Source: CAZSGN01 sp964606415 (GTDB lineage: Bacteria; Bacteroidota; Bacteroidia; Bacteroidales; JBBRXJ01). Taken from it: a stretch of DNA of 13,175 bases. The position numbers and the translations under genes are program-made. Shown one piece after another: positions 1-6,677 of the stretch. The notes under the pieces were generated by a model. That model was given only the letters and a program-made list of their open reading frames with translations, searched no databases and had not been told where the DNA came from. Numbering within the stretch: the stretch's first letter is position 1; each line of letters opens with the position of its first letter. Location of the stretch: contig CAZSGN010000057.1 of NCBI GenBank assembly GCA_964606415.1, positions 1 through 13,175 of the forward strand. Reading direction: 5' to 3'.

Positions 1-58
1 CCATATTTTACCTACATATAAACAAATTGCAAGCTTTCATTAAATTAGTGGGAGAGCC
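1..58 (+). mobile_element. Right end of a miniature inverted-repeat element (copy 1, cut by the window edge)
   Basis: Positions 1-58 match 3165-3222 at 55 of 58 bases, with differences only at positions 11, 52 and 56. In the complete copy at 3015-3222 this stretch is the right-hand part, including the terminal inverted repeat. Here the terminal 9 bases are GGGAGAGCC, two changes from the GGTAGAACC of the intact copy, so this end looks older or decayed. The expected flanking duplication would be CTTTTTTT (59-66). Its partner lies outside the window and cannot be checked. Confidence 0.75.
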
Positions 59-507
59 CTTTTTTTATTAAGTTTGGAGAGAAAGAAAGAAATTTTCTGT
101 GAATGCGTGAAATGAAAGCTTTACAGCTTTTTAGCCTCCGAAAAGCCGAAGTCAGGCAGTATACGAATATTTTTAAATTAACATAAAAAATGAAGAGGCT
201 ACCGGGAAAACCAAAAATATATCGTTCATGAAAAAGTTTTTAGGTTACCGAGTGACCGGTAAAATAATGATATTATTATTTGATTGAAATACAGATATTT
301 AACCAAATATATATTCTAATAAAGTAACACAACCGCGTAGCGGTGACCTGTTGGAATTTAGCCGGGCACTATTGATAAAGAATAATCACCTCATTTGGGT
401 ATTATCAATTATTTAAGTAAATTAACAGGACAGTAATAGATAAATAAATAAGCTGTTTCCTGATTTACAGTTTTTTATCATTTTATCAGAAACTTTATTT
501 AGCGATC
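59..507. other. Non-coding leader region with several small inverted repeats
   Basis: No convincing gene is seen in these 449 AT-rich bases. Three small stem-loops are visible: TTACCG/CGGTAA (245-250 and 257-262), ACCGC-GTA-GCGGT (332-344), and ATTGATAA/TTATCAAT (371-378 and 402-409, 23-base spacer). The second lies in a sequence (about 330-365) that resembles, from memory only, a dispersed intergenic repeat of Bacteroidetes. No TAnnTTTG box was found close to the downstream gene, so its promoter is not located. Part of this DNA may be the 3' flank of a gene left of the window. Confidence 0.4.
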
Positions 508-1866
508 ATGAGTTTAGTTTTATCTGAAAGAAATATGATGGACTTTCCCTGGGTTCTCTTGGTTTTTTTGTTCTTTATTGGGTGTAAAGATGCACCATTG
601 CCGGAAAAACCACTTCAGCTTTCGGATGTTGATACTGTTATTTGTGACCGTGATTCTTCCCAGCAATATGTGGCTTATGTTCCCTCCGGGTATTCCGGTG
701 AAGCACAGTGGCCGGTGCTTTTTGCTTTTGATCCTCACGCCAGGGGTTATCTGCCCGTGGATTCATTTAAATGTGAAGCTGAGCAGCATGGTTATATATT
801 GATTGGCTCCAGTAATATAAGAAACGGATTGTCAACAGTGCAAAAGAGCATTGAAGTATTGATGGAAGATGTATCGAATCGCTATAATATTGATGCGGAG
901 AGGATTTATCTTGCGGGATTTTCTGGTGGAGCAAGGATTGCCAGCATTATTGCTTTGCAAGGCGCAAAGGCAAGAGGAGTAGTGAGTTGTGGAGCTGGGT
1001 TGCCGGGCGTTGATGTAACGAAATTAAACAGGCCTTTATATTTTTATGGTATTGTTGGTAACCAGGATTTTAATTACCAGGAATTAATGAGGTTTAAAGA
1101 TAGACCAAATGATGACCACTTTATTTATGAAATATCTGTGTTTAATGGAGGACATCAATGGCCCCCGGCTGGAAATATTGAAAAAGCTTTAATATGGTTC
1201 CGGCTGAATGAATTTAAAGAAGGTCTTTTGGAAGAGGATGAGCAATATATAAAATGGGTCAGCCAATTGTTTAAAAGAGAGATTGAGGCTAGTGATTCTA
1301 TCCGGAAAATAAAAACGGCAAGGCAAGCGATTAACTTTCTTCGTGGGTTGGTGAAAGTCAATGAATTTGAGAAAGTCATTCGCCAGGGCCATAAAAGTCC
1401 TGTCCATCAAAAATATATAAAAGATAAAAAGTTTGCTATGCAATTTGAGCAGCGTCTGAGAAAAGAATTATATGATGCTTTTTCATCCAGAAGTATTGAC
1501 TGGTGGGGGCGTAACATTCATTACATCAATAATTTAATTAAAAAAACAGATAATTTTTATCATCGTAATGCATTTATAAGGGTAAAAAATTACGCAGAAA
1601 TGATGGCGTTTTTATTTACATCAAAAGCTTTTGAAGAAGATAAATCAGACGAGGACATTGCCAGATATTTGGATATTTATCAAATGGCCGGACCAAATAA
1701 TGCTGATATGCTTTATTTTAAGGCCCGCTTTTTTAACCGGGTAGACATGCAGGACAGTGTGCTTTATTATCTTCGCCGATCTTTGTCAAAAGGAGTCGAT
1801 TTAAAAGAAAAGCCGCTTTCTATGTTTGATCCTGTTGTCCTTAATTCACTTGAGATCGTATTTTGA
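508..1866 (+). CDS. Lipoprotein alpha/beta-hydrolase (esterase/depolymerase-like) with helical C-terminal extension
   Basis: Residues 12-26 form a hydrophobic stretch ending in a lipobox (FFIGC, Cys26), so the product is probably a lipid-anchored periplasmic or surface protein. Residues about 40-236 look like an alpha/beta-hydrolase fold of the esterase/PHB-depolymerase/dienelactone-hydrolase type. The nucleophile elbow is GFSGG (Ser139), with a likely acid at Asp187 (GNQDF) and a likely base at His216 (GGHQW). The FDPHARG segment near 74-80 is typical of this group and may help form the oxyanion site. Residues about 237-452 are predicted mostly helical, with a TPR-like end, and match no family I can name. 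The substrate is unknown. The ATG at 508 is the longest start. Met10 (535) or Met11 (538) would place the signal peptide nearer the N-terminus and may be the true start. The gene appears monocistronic; the following usp gene has its own promoter box. Confidence 0.75.
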   Translation: MSLVLSERNMMDFPWVLLVFLFFIGCKDAPLPEKPLQLSDVDTVICDRDSSQQYVAYVPSGYSGEAQWPVLFAFDPHARGYLPVDSFKCEAEQHGYILIGSSNIRNGLSTVQKSIEVLMEDVSNRYNIDAERIYLAGFSGGARIASIIALQGAKARGVVSCGAGLPGVDVTKLNRPLYFYGIVGNQDFNYQELMRFKDRPNDDHFIYEISVFNGGHQWPPAGNIEKALIWFRLNEFKEGLLEEDEQYIKWVSQLFKREIEASDSIRKIKTARQAINFLRGLVKVNEFEKVIRQGHKSPVHQKYIKDKKFAMQFEQRLRKELYDAFSSRSIDWWGRNIHYINNLIKKTDNFYHRNAFIRVKNYAEMMAFLFTSKAFEEDKSDEDIARYLDIYQMAGPNNADMLYFKARFFNRVDMQDSVLYYLRRSLSKGVDLKEKPLSMFDPVVLNSLEIVF

Positions 1867-1900
1867 TCCTTTTTCGGCGAGGTATGATTATTGTTATTAG

Positions 1901-1908
1901 TAAATTTG
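1901..1908 (+). promoter_or_regulatory. Bacteroidetes -7 promoter box for the usp gene
   Basis: TAAATTTG fits the Bacteroidetes consensus TAnnTTTG exactly and lies about 100 bases before the preferred usp start at 2012. The same octamer occurs upstream of pyruvate kinase and of the small gene at 8529-8795. No clear -33 TTTG element is visible, so the call rests on the -7 box and its position between two genes. Confidence 0.45.
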
Positions 1909-2011
1909 TTTATTTTTACATAATATGAGAGTAAATAAAGGTTAAAAATGGAATGAAGGTTTATTTTTAATCTTGCTTTCAGGTTATGTTTCATTTAAAA
2001 CCCGCTTGGAT

Positions 2012-2938
2012 ATGAAAGAAGACAGAAAAGATATGTTAATTCCGGTTGATTTCTCTGAGGAGGCCATTTTTGTAATTGATAACACCATTCATCTTACAAG
2101 TTTTATTAAGGGATCGATCACCTTGCTTTATGTTATTTATAGTGGTGATGCTTTTCAGCAATTGTTTGTCAAAAAGGATGAGGTTAAACGGATTGAAACG
2201 GAGGCCAGGCAGAAACTGGAACAAATAGCTGAGGACGTGCGTTCCAGGACCAACTTGGAAGTTAATATAAGAATCGAAAAGGGTAAAGTATCCAAGGTGA
2301 TTATTGATGTTGCTGATGAATTGAAGCCCCGTTATATTGTTCTGGCTAAAAAAGGGCCTTATGAAGGAGGAGAAAAGATGCTGGGAGCTAATTTCTCAAA
2401 AATTATCAGGCAATCAAATCATCCTGTTTTGGTTGTCCCCACTACAAGAGATTGCCGGGTAGATTACCATCGTATTTTGGTACCTATGGACTTGACTAAA
2501 ACAAATCGCGTTAAGGCGTATAGTGCAATGGCCTTTGCGTTGCATTATAAAGCCGATGTGAATCTGGTCGCTGTGCTTAGAGGGGATGTGAAAATCCGAA
2601 AGAGCCATATGTATAGAAAATTAAAACGATATAAAAAGACTTTTGAAGATAATGGGATCAAATGTGAGTTTAAGATTTATCCTAAAATGGAAAAGAAGAA
2701 TATTGCAAAAACCCTACTGGAGTATGCCAAGGAAGTTGATGCTGATTTAATGATTATCATGCCTCATCGTGAGACATTATTGAATGAGAATTATATTGGC
2801 TCAGTTGCTTACAAGGTGATTAATGACACCCATATCCCTTTAATAAGTCTGACGCCTGTTGCAGCTGAAAATGAGAATGAGGCAGTTATGAAATCTGTGA
2901 TTGATCCTTTTGATGTTTTTTTGCCCAAAGATATTTAG
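2012..2938 (+). CDS. Tandem-domain universal stress protein (UspA family)
   Basis: This cytoplasmic protein has two Usp domains in one chain, an arrangement common in Bacteroidetes and other environmental bacteria. Each domain opens with a beta-strand ending in the nucleotide-contacting Asp: MLIPVDFS in domain 1 and RILVPMDL in domain 2. Each closes with a Gly-containing loop and a PVLVV-like strand (MLGANFSKII...HPVLVVP and YIGSVAYKVI...IPLISLTP). The ATP-binding G-2X-G-9X-G-S/T motif is degenerate in both domains, so nucleotide binding is uncertain. Usp proteins usually modulate survival under starvation or envelope stress. The reading frame is open back to 1973, but the ATG at 2012 (MKEDRKDM) gives the expected short lead before strand 1 and is preferred; 2033 is also possible. 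A -7 box at 1901-1908 indicates its own transcript. The gene converges on the PII gene. Confidence 0.85.
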   Translation: MKEDRKDMLIPVDFSEEAIFVIDNTIHLTSFIKGSITLLYVIYSGDAFQQLFVKKDEVKRIETEARQKLEQIAEDVRSRTNLEVNIRIEKGKVSKVIIDVADELKPRYIVLAKKGPYEGGEKMLGANFSKIIRQSNHPVLVVPTTRDCRVDYHRILVPMDLTKTNRVKAYSAMAFALHYKADVNLVAVLRGDVKIRKSHMYRKLKRYKKTFEDNGIKCEFKIYPKMEKKNIAKTLLEYAKEVDADLMIIMPHRETLLNENYIGSVAYKVINDTHIPLISLTPVAAENENEAVMKSVIDPFDVFLPKDI

Positions 2939-3014
2939 ATATCGTTTTTCTGATGATATTTATTTCCCCATACTGGTTTTTTGAAAATATTATTGAGGAA
3001 ATTATTGATATTAT

Positions 3015-3222
3015 GGTTCTACTCTTATTTTAATGGTTAAATATTTAAATGATATAAGACACTGTTAAAATTGTTAAAATATTGCGTTTTCAGATTGATG
3101 CAATATAGTTGCTCATTTTTGGCAAACATTCTCCATTAAAATACAACATATAAACGACCTTAAACCATATTTTATCTACATATAAACAAATTGCAAGCTT
3201 TCATTAAATTAGTGGTAGAACC
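3015..3222 (+). mobile_element. Complete MITE-like element (copy 2), 208 bases, 8-base target duplication GATATTAT
   Basis: The left end GGTTCTACT (3015-3023) and right end GGTAGAACC (3214-3222) are inverted repeats. Extended to about 21 bases, they match at 17 positions. The element is flanked by a perfect 8-base direct repeat GATATTAT (3007-3014 and 3223-3230), the signature of transposition. It carries no open frame large enough for a transposase, so it must be moved in trans. The right half is shared with 1-58 (55/58) and, inverted, with 8355-8394 (39/40). The left 20 bases match the other complete copy at 19 positions. An 8-base duplication with GG-T-C-T ends resembles the ISL3 family; that assignment is an inference. 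Confidence 0.8.
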
Positions 3223-3275
3223 GATATTATTAACAGAATCCCCGGGCAAGCTGCTTTTTTCTGAAGAGATAATTG

Positions 3276-3320
3276 TCAAAGAGAGCCAGCCGCTCGTTTT
3301 GATCAGCCGGATCTCTTTGA
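3276..3320 (-). terminator. Long imperfect stem-loop after the PII gene, possible terminator
   Basis: TCAAAGAGA (3276-3284) pairs perfectly with TCTCTTTGA (3312-3320). The pairing continues inward to a 20-position stem with four mismatches around a GTTTT loop (3296-3300). It starts about 11 bases beyond the PII stop codon on the minus strand. No T-run follows on either strand, so it is not a textbook intrinsic terminator; it could instead stabilise the mRNA 3' end or bind a factor. Confidence 0.35.
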
Positions 3321-3330
3321 TTTCATGTTG

Positions 3331-3675
3331 CTAAACGGCACCTATCCCTCTTTCTTCGGTTCTGATCCGGATACATTCTTCAAGGTTGGTAATGAAAATT
3401 TTCCCATCACCGATTTGGCCTCCTTCTTTTGATTTAGCCTTTTCTATGATTGTGTCTATGGTCGGCTCAACAAATTTGTCATTAACGGCAATTTCCAGTT
3501 TTATTTTTGGGATGAGGTTTGGAATGATTTTCCGGCCACGATGAATCTCTTCTTGCATTTGTTGCCCATGGCCGGACACCCGACATACAGTAATTCTTGT
3601 AATCCCTGATTTTATGAGTGCTTCCCGCACCTGCTCCAGTTTATTTTCTCTTATAATGGCTGATATAAGTTTCAT
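3331..3675 (-). CDS. glnK: PII nitrogen-regulatory protein (GlnK/GlnB family) with an atypical T-loop
   Basis: At 114 residues, this has the standard PII length and fold. PII proteins are trimeric sensors of 2-oxoglutarate and ATP/ADP, and bind partners such as AmtB through the T-loop. The B-loop is clear (GGQIGDGKIF, residues 85-94), as are the C-loop (IRIRTEERG, 102-110), Gln39 and the PK-K-E strand after the T-loop. The T-loop (about 37-54) is unusual. It is one residue shorter than E. coli GlnB, and the positions of Tyr46 and Tyr51 are His45 and Ile50, so classical uridylylation at Tyr51 cannot occur. The gene lies 62 bases downstream of amtB on the same strand, so AmtB is the expected partner; the symbol is chosen on that basis. 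ATG start at 3675. Confidence 0.88.
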   Translation of the reverse strand: MKLISAIIRENKLEQVREALIKSGITRITVCRVSGHGQQMQEEIHRGRKIIPNLIPKIKLEIAVNDKFVEPTIDTIIEKAKSKEGGQIGDGKIFITNLEECIRIRTEERGIGAV

Positions 3676-3737
3676 TATGAATATGTTTTATTATTGATAT
3701 CGTTTAAAAATATGGTTGTTTTAAGCAACAAAGACTA

Positions 3738-5036
3738 TTAGTTGGGGTTTAACATACCGTAACCATGCTCTCCGTGGTAGGAGGCATCAAGTCCTTGCAT
3801 TTCATCTTTATCTTTAGATCTGAAAGTAAATATTTTATCAACGACCCAAATGATAATGAAGGTTAAAACAGCTGCATAAGCAATAGCAATAACAACTGCC
3901 AATGTTTGGATGCCTAGTTGGTTCATGATTTCACTAAATGTATGTTCACCTCTCATAAAGAATGTTAAAAAGATGGCACCAACAATACCACCGACTCCAT
4001 GTACACCAAAAGCATCCAGGCTGTCATCATAGCCAAGTTTGTTCTTCATGATGATGGCTAAATAGCAGATGGCAGAAGCAATAATCCCTAAGGCAAGTGC
4101 TCCTGCTGGCTGCACTACGCCTGCTGCCGGGGTGACAGCTACAAGCCCGGCTAATATTCCCGAGGCAAATCCTAATGCTGTGGCTTTACCTTGATGAATT
4201 CCTTCAATGATCATCCAGGCAATAGCGCCTGCTGCAGCTGCTGTTTGGGTAGCTGTTAGGGCCTGGGCTGTGCTTAACCCGCTTTCTACACTGCTCCCCG
4301 CATTAAACCCAAACCAGCCAACCCAGAGTAAACCTGCGCCGATCATGGTCATGACCAGGCTATTGGGGTGCATTACCGCTGTTGGATGTCCACGACGACC
4401 GCCAAGATAGAGAACTGCTACAAGTCCACTAATGCCTGCTGAGATATGAACAACTGTGCCGCCGGCAAAATCAATGGCTCCCATTTGATAAAGAAAACCG
4501 CCTTCAGCCCAAACCCAGTGACATAATGGATTGTACACGAGGATGCCCCATAAAGCAATGAAAATAACATAAGCCCGGAAGTTTACCCGTTCAGCAAAAG
4601 CGCCAGCAATCAGGGCTGGCGTGATAATAGCAAATTTGCCCTGGAACATGGAGAAGACATATTCGGGAATACCACCTTCTATAATCGAATTGTCAATTCC
4701 CGAAAGGAATACATAATCAGAATTCCATCCAAACCAGCCGCCAAGAACACTGGGGCCAAAGCTCATTGAGTACCCGAGAATAACCCATAAAATTGCCATT
4801 ACGCCCATGGCTACAAAGCTATGCATCATGGTTCCGAGCACGTTTTTAGTCCGGACCAGGCCCCCGTAGAACATGGCCAGCCCCGGAATCATTAATAGTA
4901 CAAGTGCGGTGGATGTTAACATCCATGCTGTTGCTCCACTGTCAATTGGAATTTCTTCTGATGCGAGAACACGATGGGCTGCAAATACCCAGAATGATCC
5001 CAGCGCGACAATTAATCTTTTACCTGAAAGCTTCAT
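3738..5036 (-). CDS. amtB: Ammonium transporter (Amt/MEP/Rh family)
   Basis: This inner-membrane ammonium channel has 432 residues from the chosen start. An N-terminal signal-like segment (MKLSGKRLIV to VLASEE) precedes the mature part, which opens with the family's GATAWMLTSTALVLLMIPGL motif and FYGGLVRTKNVL. Key pore residues are visible: the first pore His in GTVVHISAG, the second in DAFGVHGVGG, a Trp-rich outer vestibule (CHWVWAEGG) and GWFGFNAGSS. The frame is open up to an ATG at 5171. The ATG at 5036 is preferred because the extra 45 residues are low-complexity AT-rich sequence, the signal peptide starts at 5036, and a -7 box (5093-5100) lies inside the extension. It is followed by the PII gene, giving amtB-glnK order. 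Expression is presumably raised under nitrogen limitation, but no operator is recognisable. Confidence 0.93.
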   Translation of the reverse strand: MKLSGKRLIVALGSFWVFAAHRVLASEEIPIDSGATAWMLTSTALVLLMIPGLAMFYGGLVRTKNVLGTMMHSFVAMGVMAILWVILGYSMSFGPSVLGGWFGWNSDYVFLSGIDNSIIEGGIPEYVFSMFQGKFAIITPALIAGAFAERVNFRAYVIFIALWGILVYNPLCHWVWAEGGFLYQMGAIDFAGGTVVHISAGISGLVAVLYLGGRRGHPTAVMHPNSLVMTMIGAGLLWVGWFGFNAGSSVESGLSTAQALTATQTAAAAGAIAWMIIEGIHQGKATALGFASGILAGLVAVTPAAGVVQPAGALALGIIASAICYLAIIMKNKLGYDDSLDAFGVHGVGGIVGAIFLTFFMRGEHTFSEIMNQLGIQTLAVVIAIAYAAVLTFIIIWVVDKIFTFRSKDKDEMQGLDASYHGEHGYGMLNPN

Positions 5037-5092
5037 AATTTTAAATAATTTAAATAAAAAGGTTAAAAATTTAAATAATTGTAAATATATGG

Positions 5093-5100
5093 CAAATATA
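5093..5100 (-). promoter_or_regulatory. Bacteroidetes -7 promoter box for amtB-glnK
   Basis: On the minus strand the sequence reads TATATTTG, an exact fit to TAnnTTTG, about 57 bases upstream of the amtB ATG at 5036. It lies inside the longer open frame starting at 5171, which argues against that start. The surrounding DNA is extremely AT-rich and no clear -33 element is seen, so a chance match is possible. Confidence 0.4.
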
Positions 5101-5171
5101 TTATAAAAAATAACATAAAGTTTAAATTTTATTGTAAAATGTTCATTTTTTGTAAAAAAAACATAAAACAT

Positions 5172-5460
5172 CGTTAAGGCTATTGATTGAATGGGTACTT
5201 GATTTCAAAATATATTCTTTTATTTGAAATCTTTATATTTAAAATAGGGGGAGGTGGTAATGATAATACTTTTATGTATGAATTAGGTGGCAATATTTCA
5301 TTCAGCCCCGGGAACGTTTTTTGTCTGGCAAGTAGTTGTTTCTTTGCCAAAGGGTTTATTTTTGCTATTTTTACTTTGCAGGGATTTCTTAGGCGACTGA
5401 GAAGATATAAGGCATTCACTTCTCTCATATCGCTCATTTTAGCTAGAGCCTGTCAATAAA
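5172..5460. other. Intergenic segment with opposed unproven open frames
   Basis: Between the amtB promoter region and the palindrome at 5461-5595, both strands carry open frames: 85 codons on the minus strand (5180-5437) and 90 on the plus strand (5187-5459). Neither has a recognisable domain. The minus-strand frame contains a basic stretch (LRNPCKVKIAKINPLAKKQ) then LLARQKTFPGLNEILPPNSY. From memory, this resembles small hypothetical proteins annotated repeatedly in related Bacteroidetes, which would suggest a dispersed repeat rather than a working gene. If translated, the minus frame would lie 143 bases upstream of amtB on the same strand. Confidence 0.3.
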
Positions 5461-5595
5461 CTCAAGTGTGTTTGGATCATAATGTTCGATAACGAGGCTT
5501 GCGAAGTCCCAAAATGCGGAGTTTACTGGTGTAAATGAGCAATTTTGGGACAAGCATAACGAAGTTAGTGGACATTATGGACGAACACTTCTAGT
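5461..5595. repeat. Large imperfect palindrome (about 55-base arms)
   Basis: The left arm (about 5464-5515) and right arm (about 5540-5591) are inverted copies of each other with small gaps. Matched blocks include AAGTGT/ACACTT, CATAATG/CATTATG, and GTCCCAAAAT (5506-5515) against ATTTTGGGAC (5542-5551). The centre is a perfect small hairpin, TTTAC-TGGT-GTAAA (5522-5535). No clear flanking target duplication was found. It ends about 10 bases before the start of the broken glycoside hydrolase gene. It may be a miniature element or a folded RNA or regulatory structure. Confidence 0.6.
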
Positions 5596-5601
5596 AATAC
5601 A

Positions 5602-6261
5602 ATGATTTGGACAATGCAAAAAGTACTTTTTATTTTTTTCTCAGACCTGCTTTTTATGCAGGTAGTCGTGGTTAAATCTCAGTTTAAGGACAGGGTTTTC
5701 TATAATGCCAGGCTTGAGCCAGAAAATGGTGTGATGACAGGCGCAGGCCAAAGTGATGATGCTTTTAAGGCATATTGGGACTTAATGGAAGATGATGCTA
5801 AGCCTCTTTTTTTTATGTCTTACCAGGGACTTAAAGATTGCAATGATCCTTATTGGGTTGATCCGCTCAAAAGGGAACTTGACAAATATGATAAGTATAT
5901 CATCCCGCAAATTGGTTTATCAATGACGGTTGACGGGCAGCCAGAGGAGCATTATGAAGGTTATGTGGCAAGAGGTGATTATGATCAGGAAATTGAAAAT
6001 TTTTGCCTGGGATTAAAAAGACTTGGCAGGCCGGCTTTTGTTAGGATTGGTTATGAATTTAATGGTTTTTGGAATGGTTACGAGATTGATCCTTATATTA
6101 AGGCTTTTATCCGCATCACCAATGCAATAAGGGATCATAATCTTGAAGTAGCTACTGTTTGGTGTTATGCTGTTGATGCGCAGGAGAATACTTACATATC
6201 CTATTATCCCGGATCGGAATACGAAGTATGCAAGTGGATACTTCCTGGCAACAGTTCTTAA
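5602..6261 (+). pseudogene. Broken glycoside hydrolase gene, 5' part: signal peptide and N-terminal half of a TIM-barrel catalytic domain
   Basis: The 219-codon frame begins with a signal-like hydrophobic segment (MQKVLFIFFSDLLFMQVVVV), so the original enzyme was exported. Residues about 30-205 look like the N-terminal half of a clan GH-A glycoside hydrolase, closest in feel to GH26. The motif VRIGYEFNGFWNG carries the likely acid/base Glu and is followed by ATVWCYAVDA and YYPGSEY. In intact relatives YYPG-EY is followed by a W-rich strand and later by the nucleophile Glu. Here the frame goes on as VCKWILPGNSS and stops, so the nucleophile and the last barrel strands are missing. The next frame (6228-6674) supplies only the end of a binding module and a secretion tail, which implies an internal deletion with frame change near 6225-6250. 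The encoded fragment is unlikely to be active. Translation could start at 5602 or 5614. Confidence 0.72.
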
Positions 6262-6674
6262 TTTCTGATATTGGGGTTGATCCGGAGCTGGAAGTTAAAC
6301 TTTCTTTTATGTTGGGGCAATCAAAAGCAAGCAATATATGGATTGATAGTATTGTTCTTATTGAAGAAGCTGATAGCCAGTCTGCTTTTCTTAATCCGGT
6401 TTTACCTGTAGAATCGGGAGAACAGCCAGGTAATATTCATGTATATCCCAATCCCGCCAGCGATCATTTCTTCATTGAATCTTCATTATTAAAGGAAGGA
6501 GATTTTGTTTTGAATGTGATCAGGCAGGATGGCAGTATTGTGTTGACTCGTTTATTATCCGGGCAGACTACCGTTCGTGTTTTTGCTCAAGGATGGACAA
6601 AGGGCTTGTATTTTTTATCGTTAAAGGACAATCTCACTGGCGCTTATTTTAATAAAAGGTTGATTGTGCGTTAG
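6228..6674 (+). pseudogene. Broken glycoside hydrolase gene, 3' part: end of a carbohydrate-binding module plus T9SS type A sorting domain
   Basis: Codons 1-40 contain TSWQQFLISDI, then LSFMLGQSKASNIWIDSIVL, the usual last strands of a CBM4/9-like jelly-roll module (W-Q-F, LxFxLG, WIDxxxL); the first two-thirds of that module are absent. Residues about 65-148 form a type IX secretion C-terminal sorting domain: VYPNPASDHFFIES, a central strand pair, then GWTKGLYFLSL and a final KRLIV. This tail directs proteins through the Por/T9SS system of Bacteroidota. The segment has no signal peptide and overlaps the upstream fragment by 34 bases in another frame, so it is read as the remnant tail of the same gene rather than an independent gene. 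It ends 3 bases before the convergent agmatinase stop codon. Confidence 0.72.
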
Positions 6675-6677
6675 AAA

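Larger units (their letters stand above)
2939..3330. other. Convergent intergenic region holding a miniature element and a stem-loop
   Basis: No gene is seen between the usp and PII stop codons. The space is mostly filled by the inserted element at 3015-3222 with its 8-base flanking repeats (3007-3014 and 3223-3230), followed by a long stem-loop at 3276-3320. Without the element and one copy of the duplication, the original spacer would be about 176 bases. Confidence 0.7.

Noticed and set aside
1973..2011. Upstream ATG for the usp gene at 1973
   Set aside because: The 13 extra residues are not typical of Usp proteins, and the ATG at 2012 gives a standard lead into the first strand. It cannot be fully excluded.
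2936..2963. Possible terminator after usp (ATATC ... GATAT)
   Set aside because: There are only 5 pairing bases, all AT-rich, and no T-run at the right place.
3062..3080. Short tandem repeat TGTTAAAAT-TGTTAAAAT
   Set aside because: Two copies of 9 AT-rich bases inside the mobile element; too little to call a functional repeat.
5037..5171. 45-codon N-terminal extension of amtB from the ATG at 5171
   Set aside because: It encodes low-complexity Phe/Lys/Ile-rich sequence, precedes a normal signal peptide at 5036, and contains a likely promoter box.
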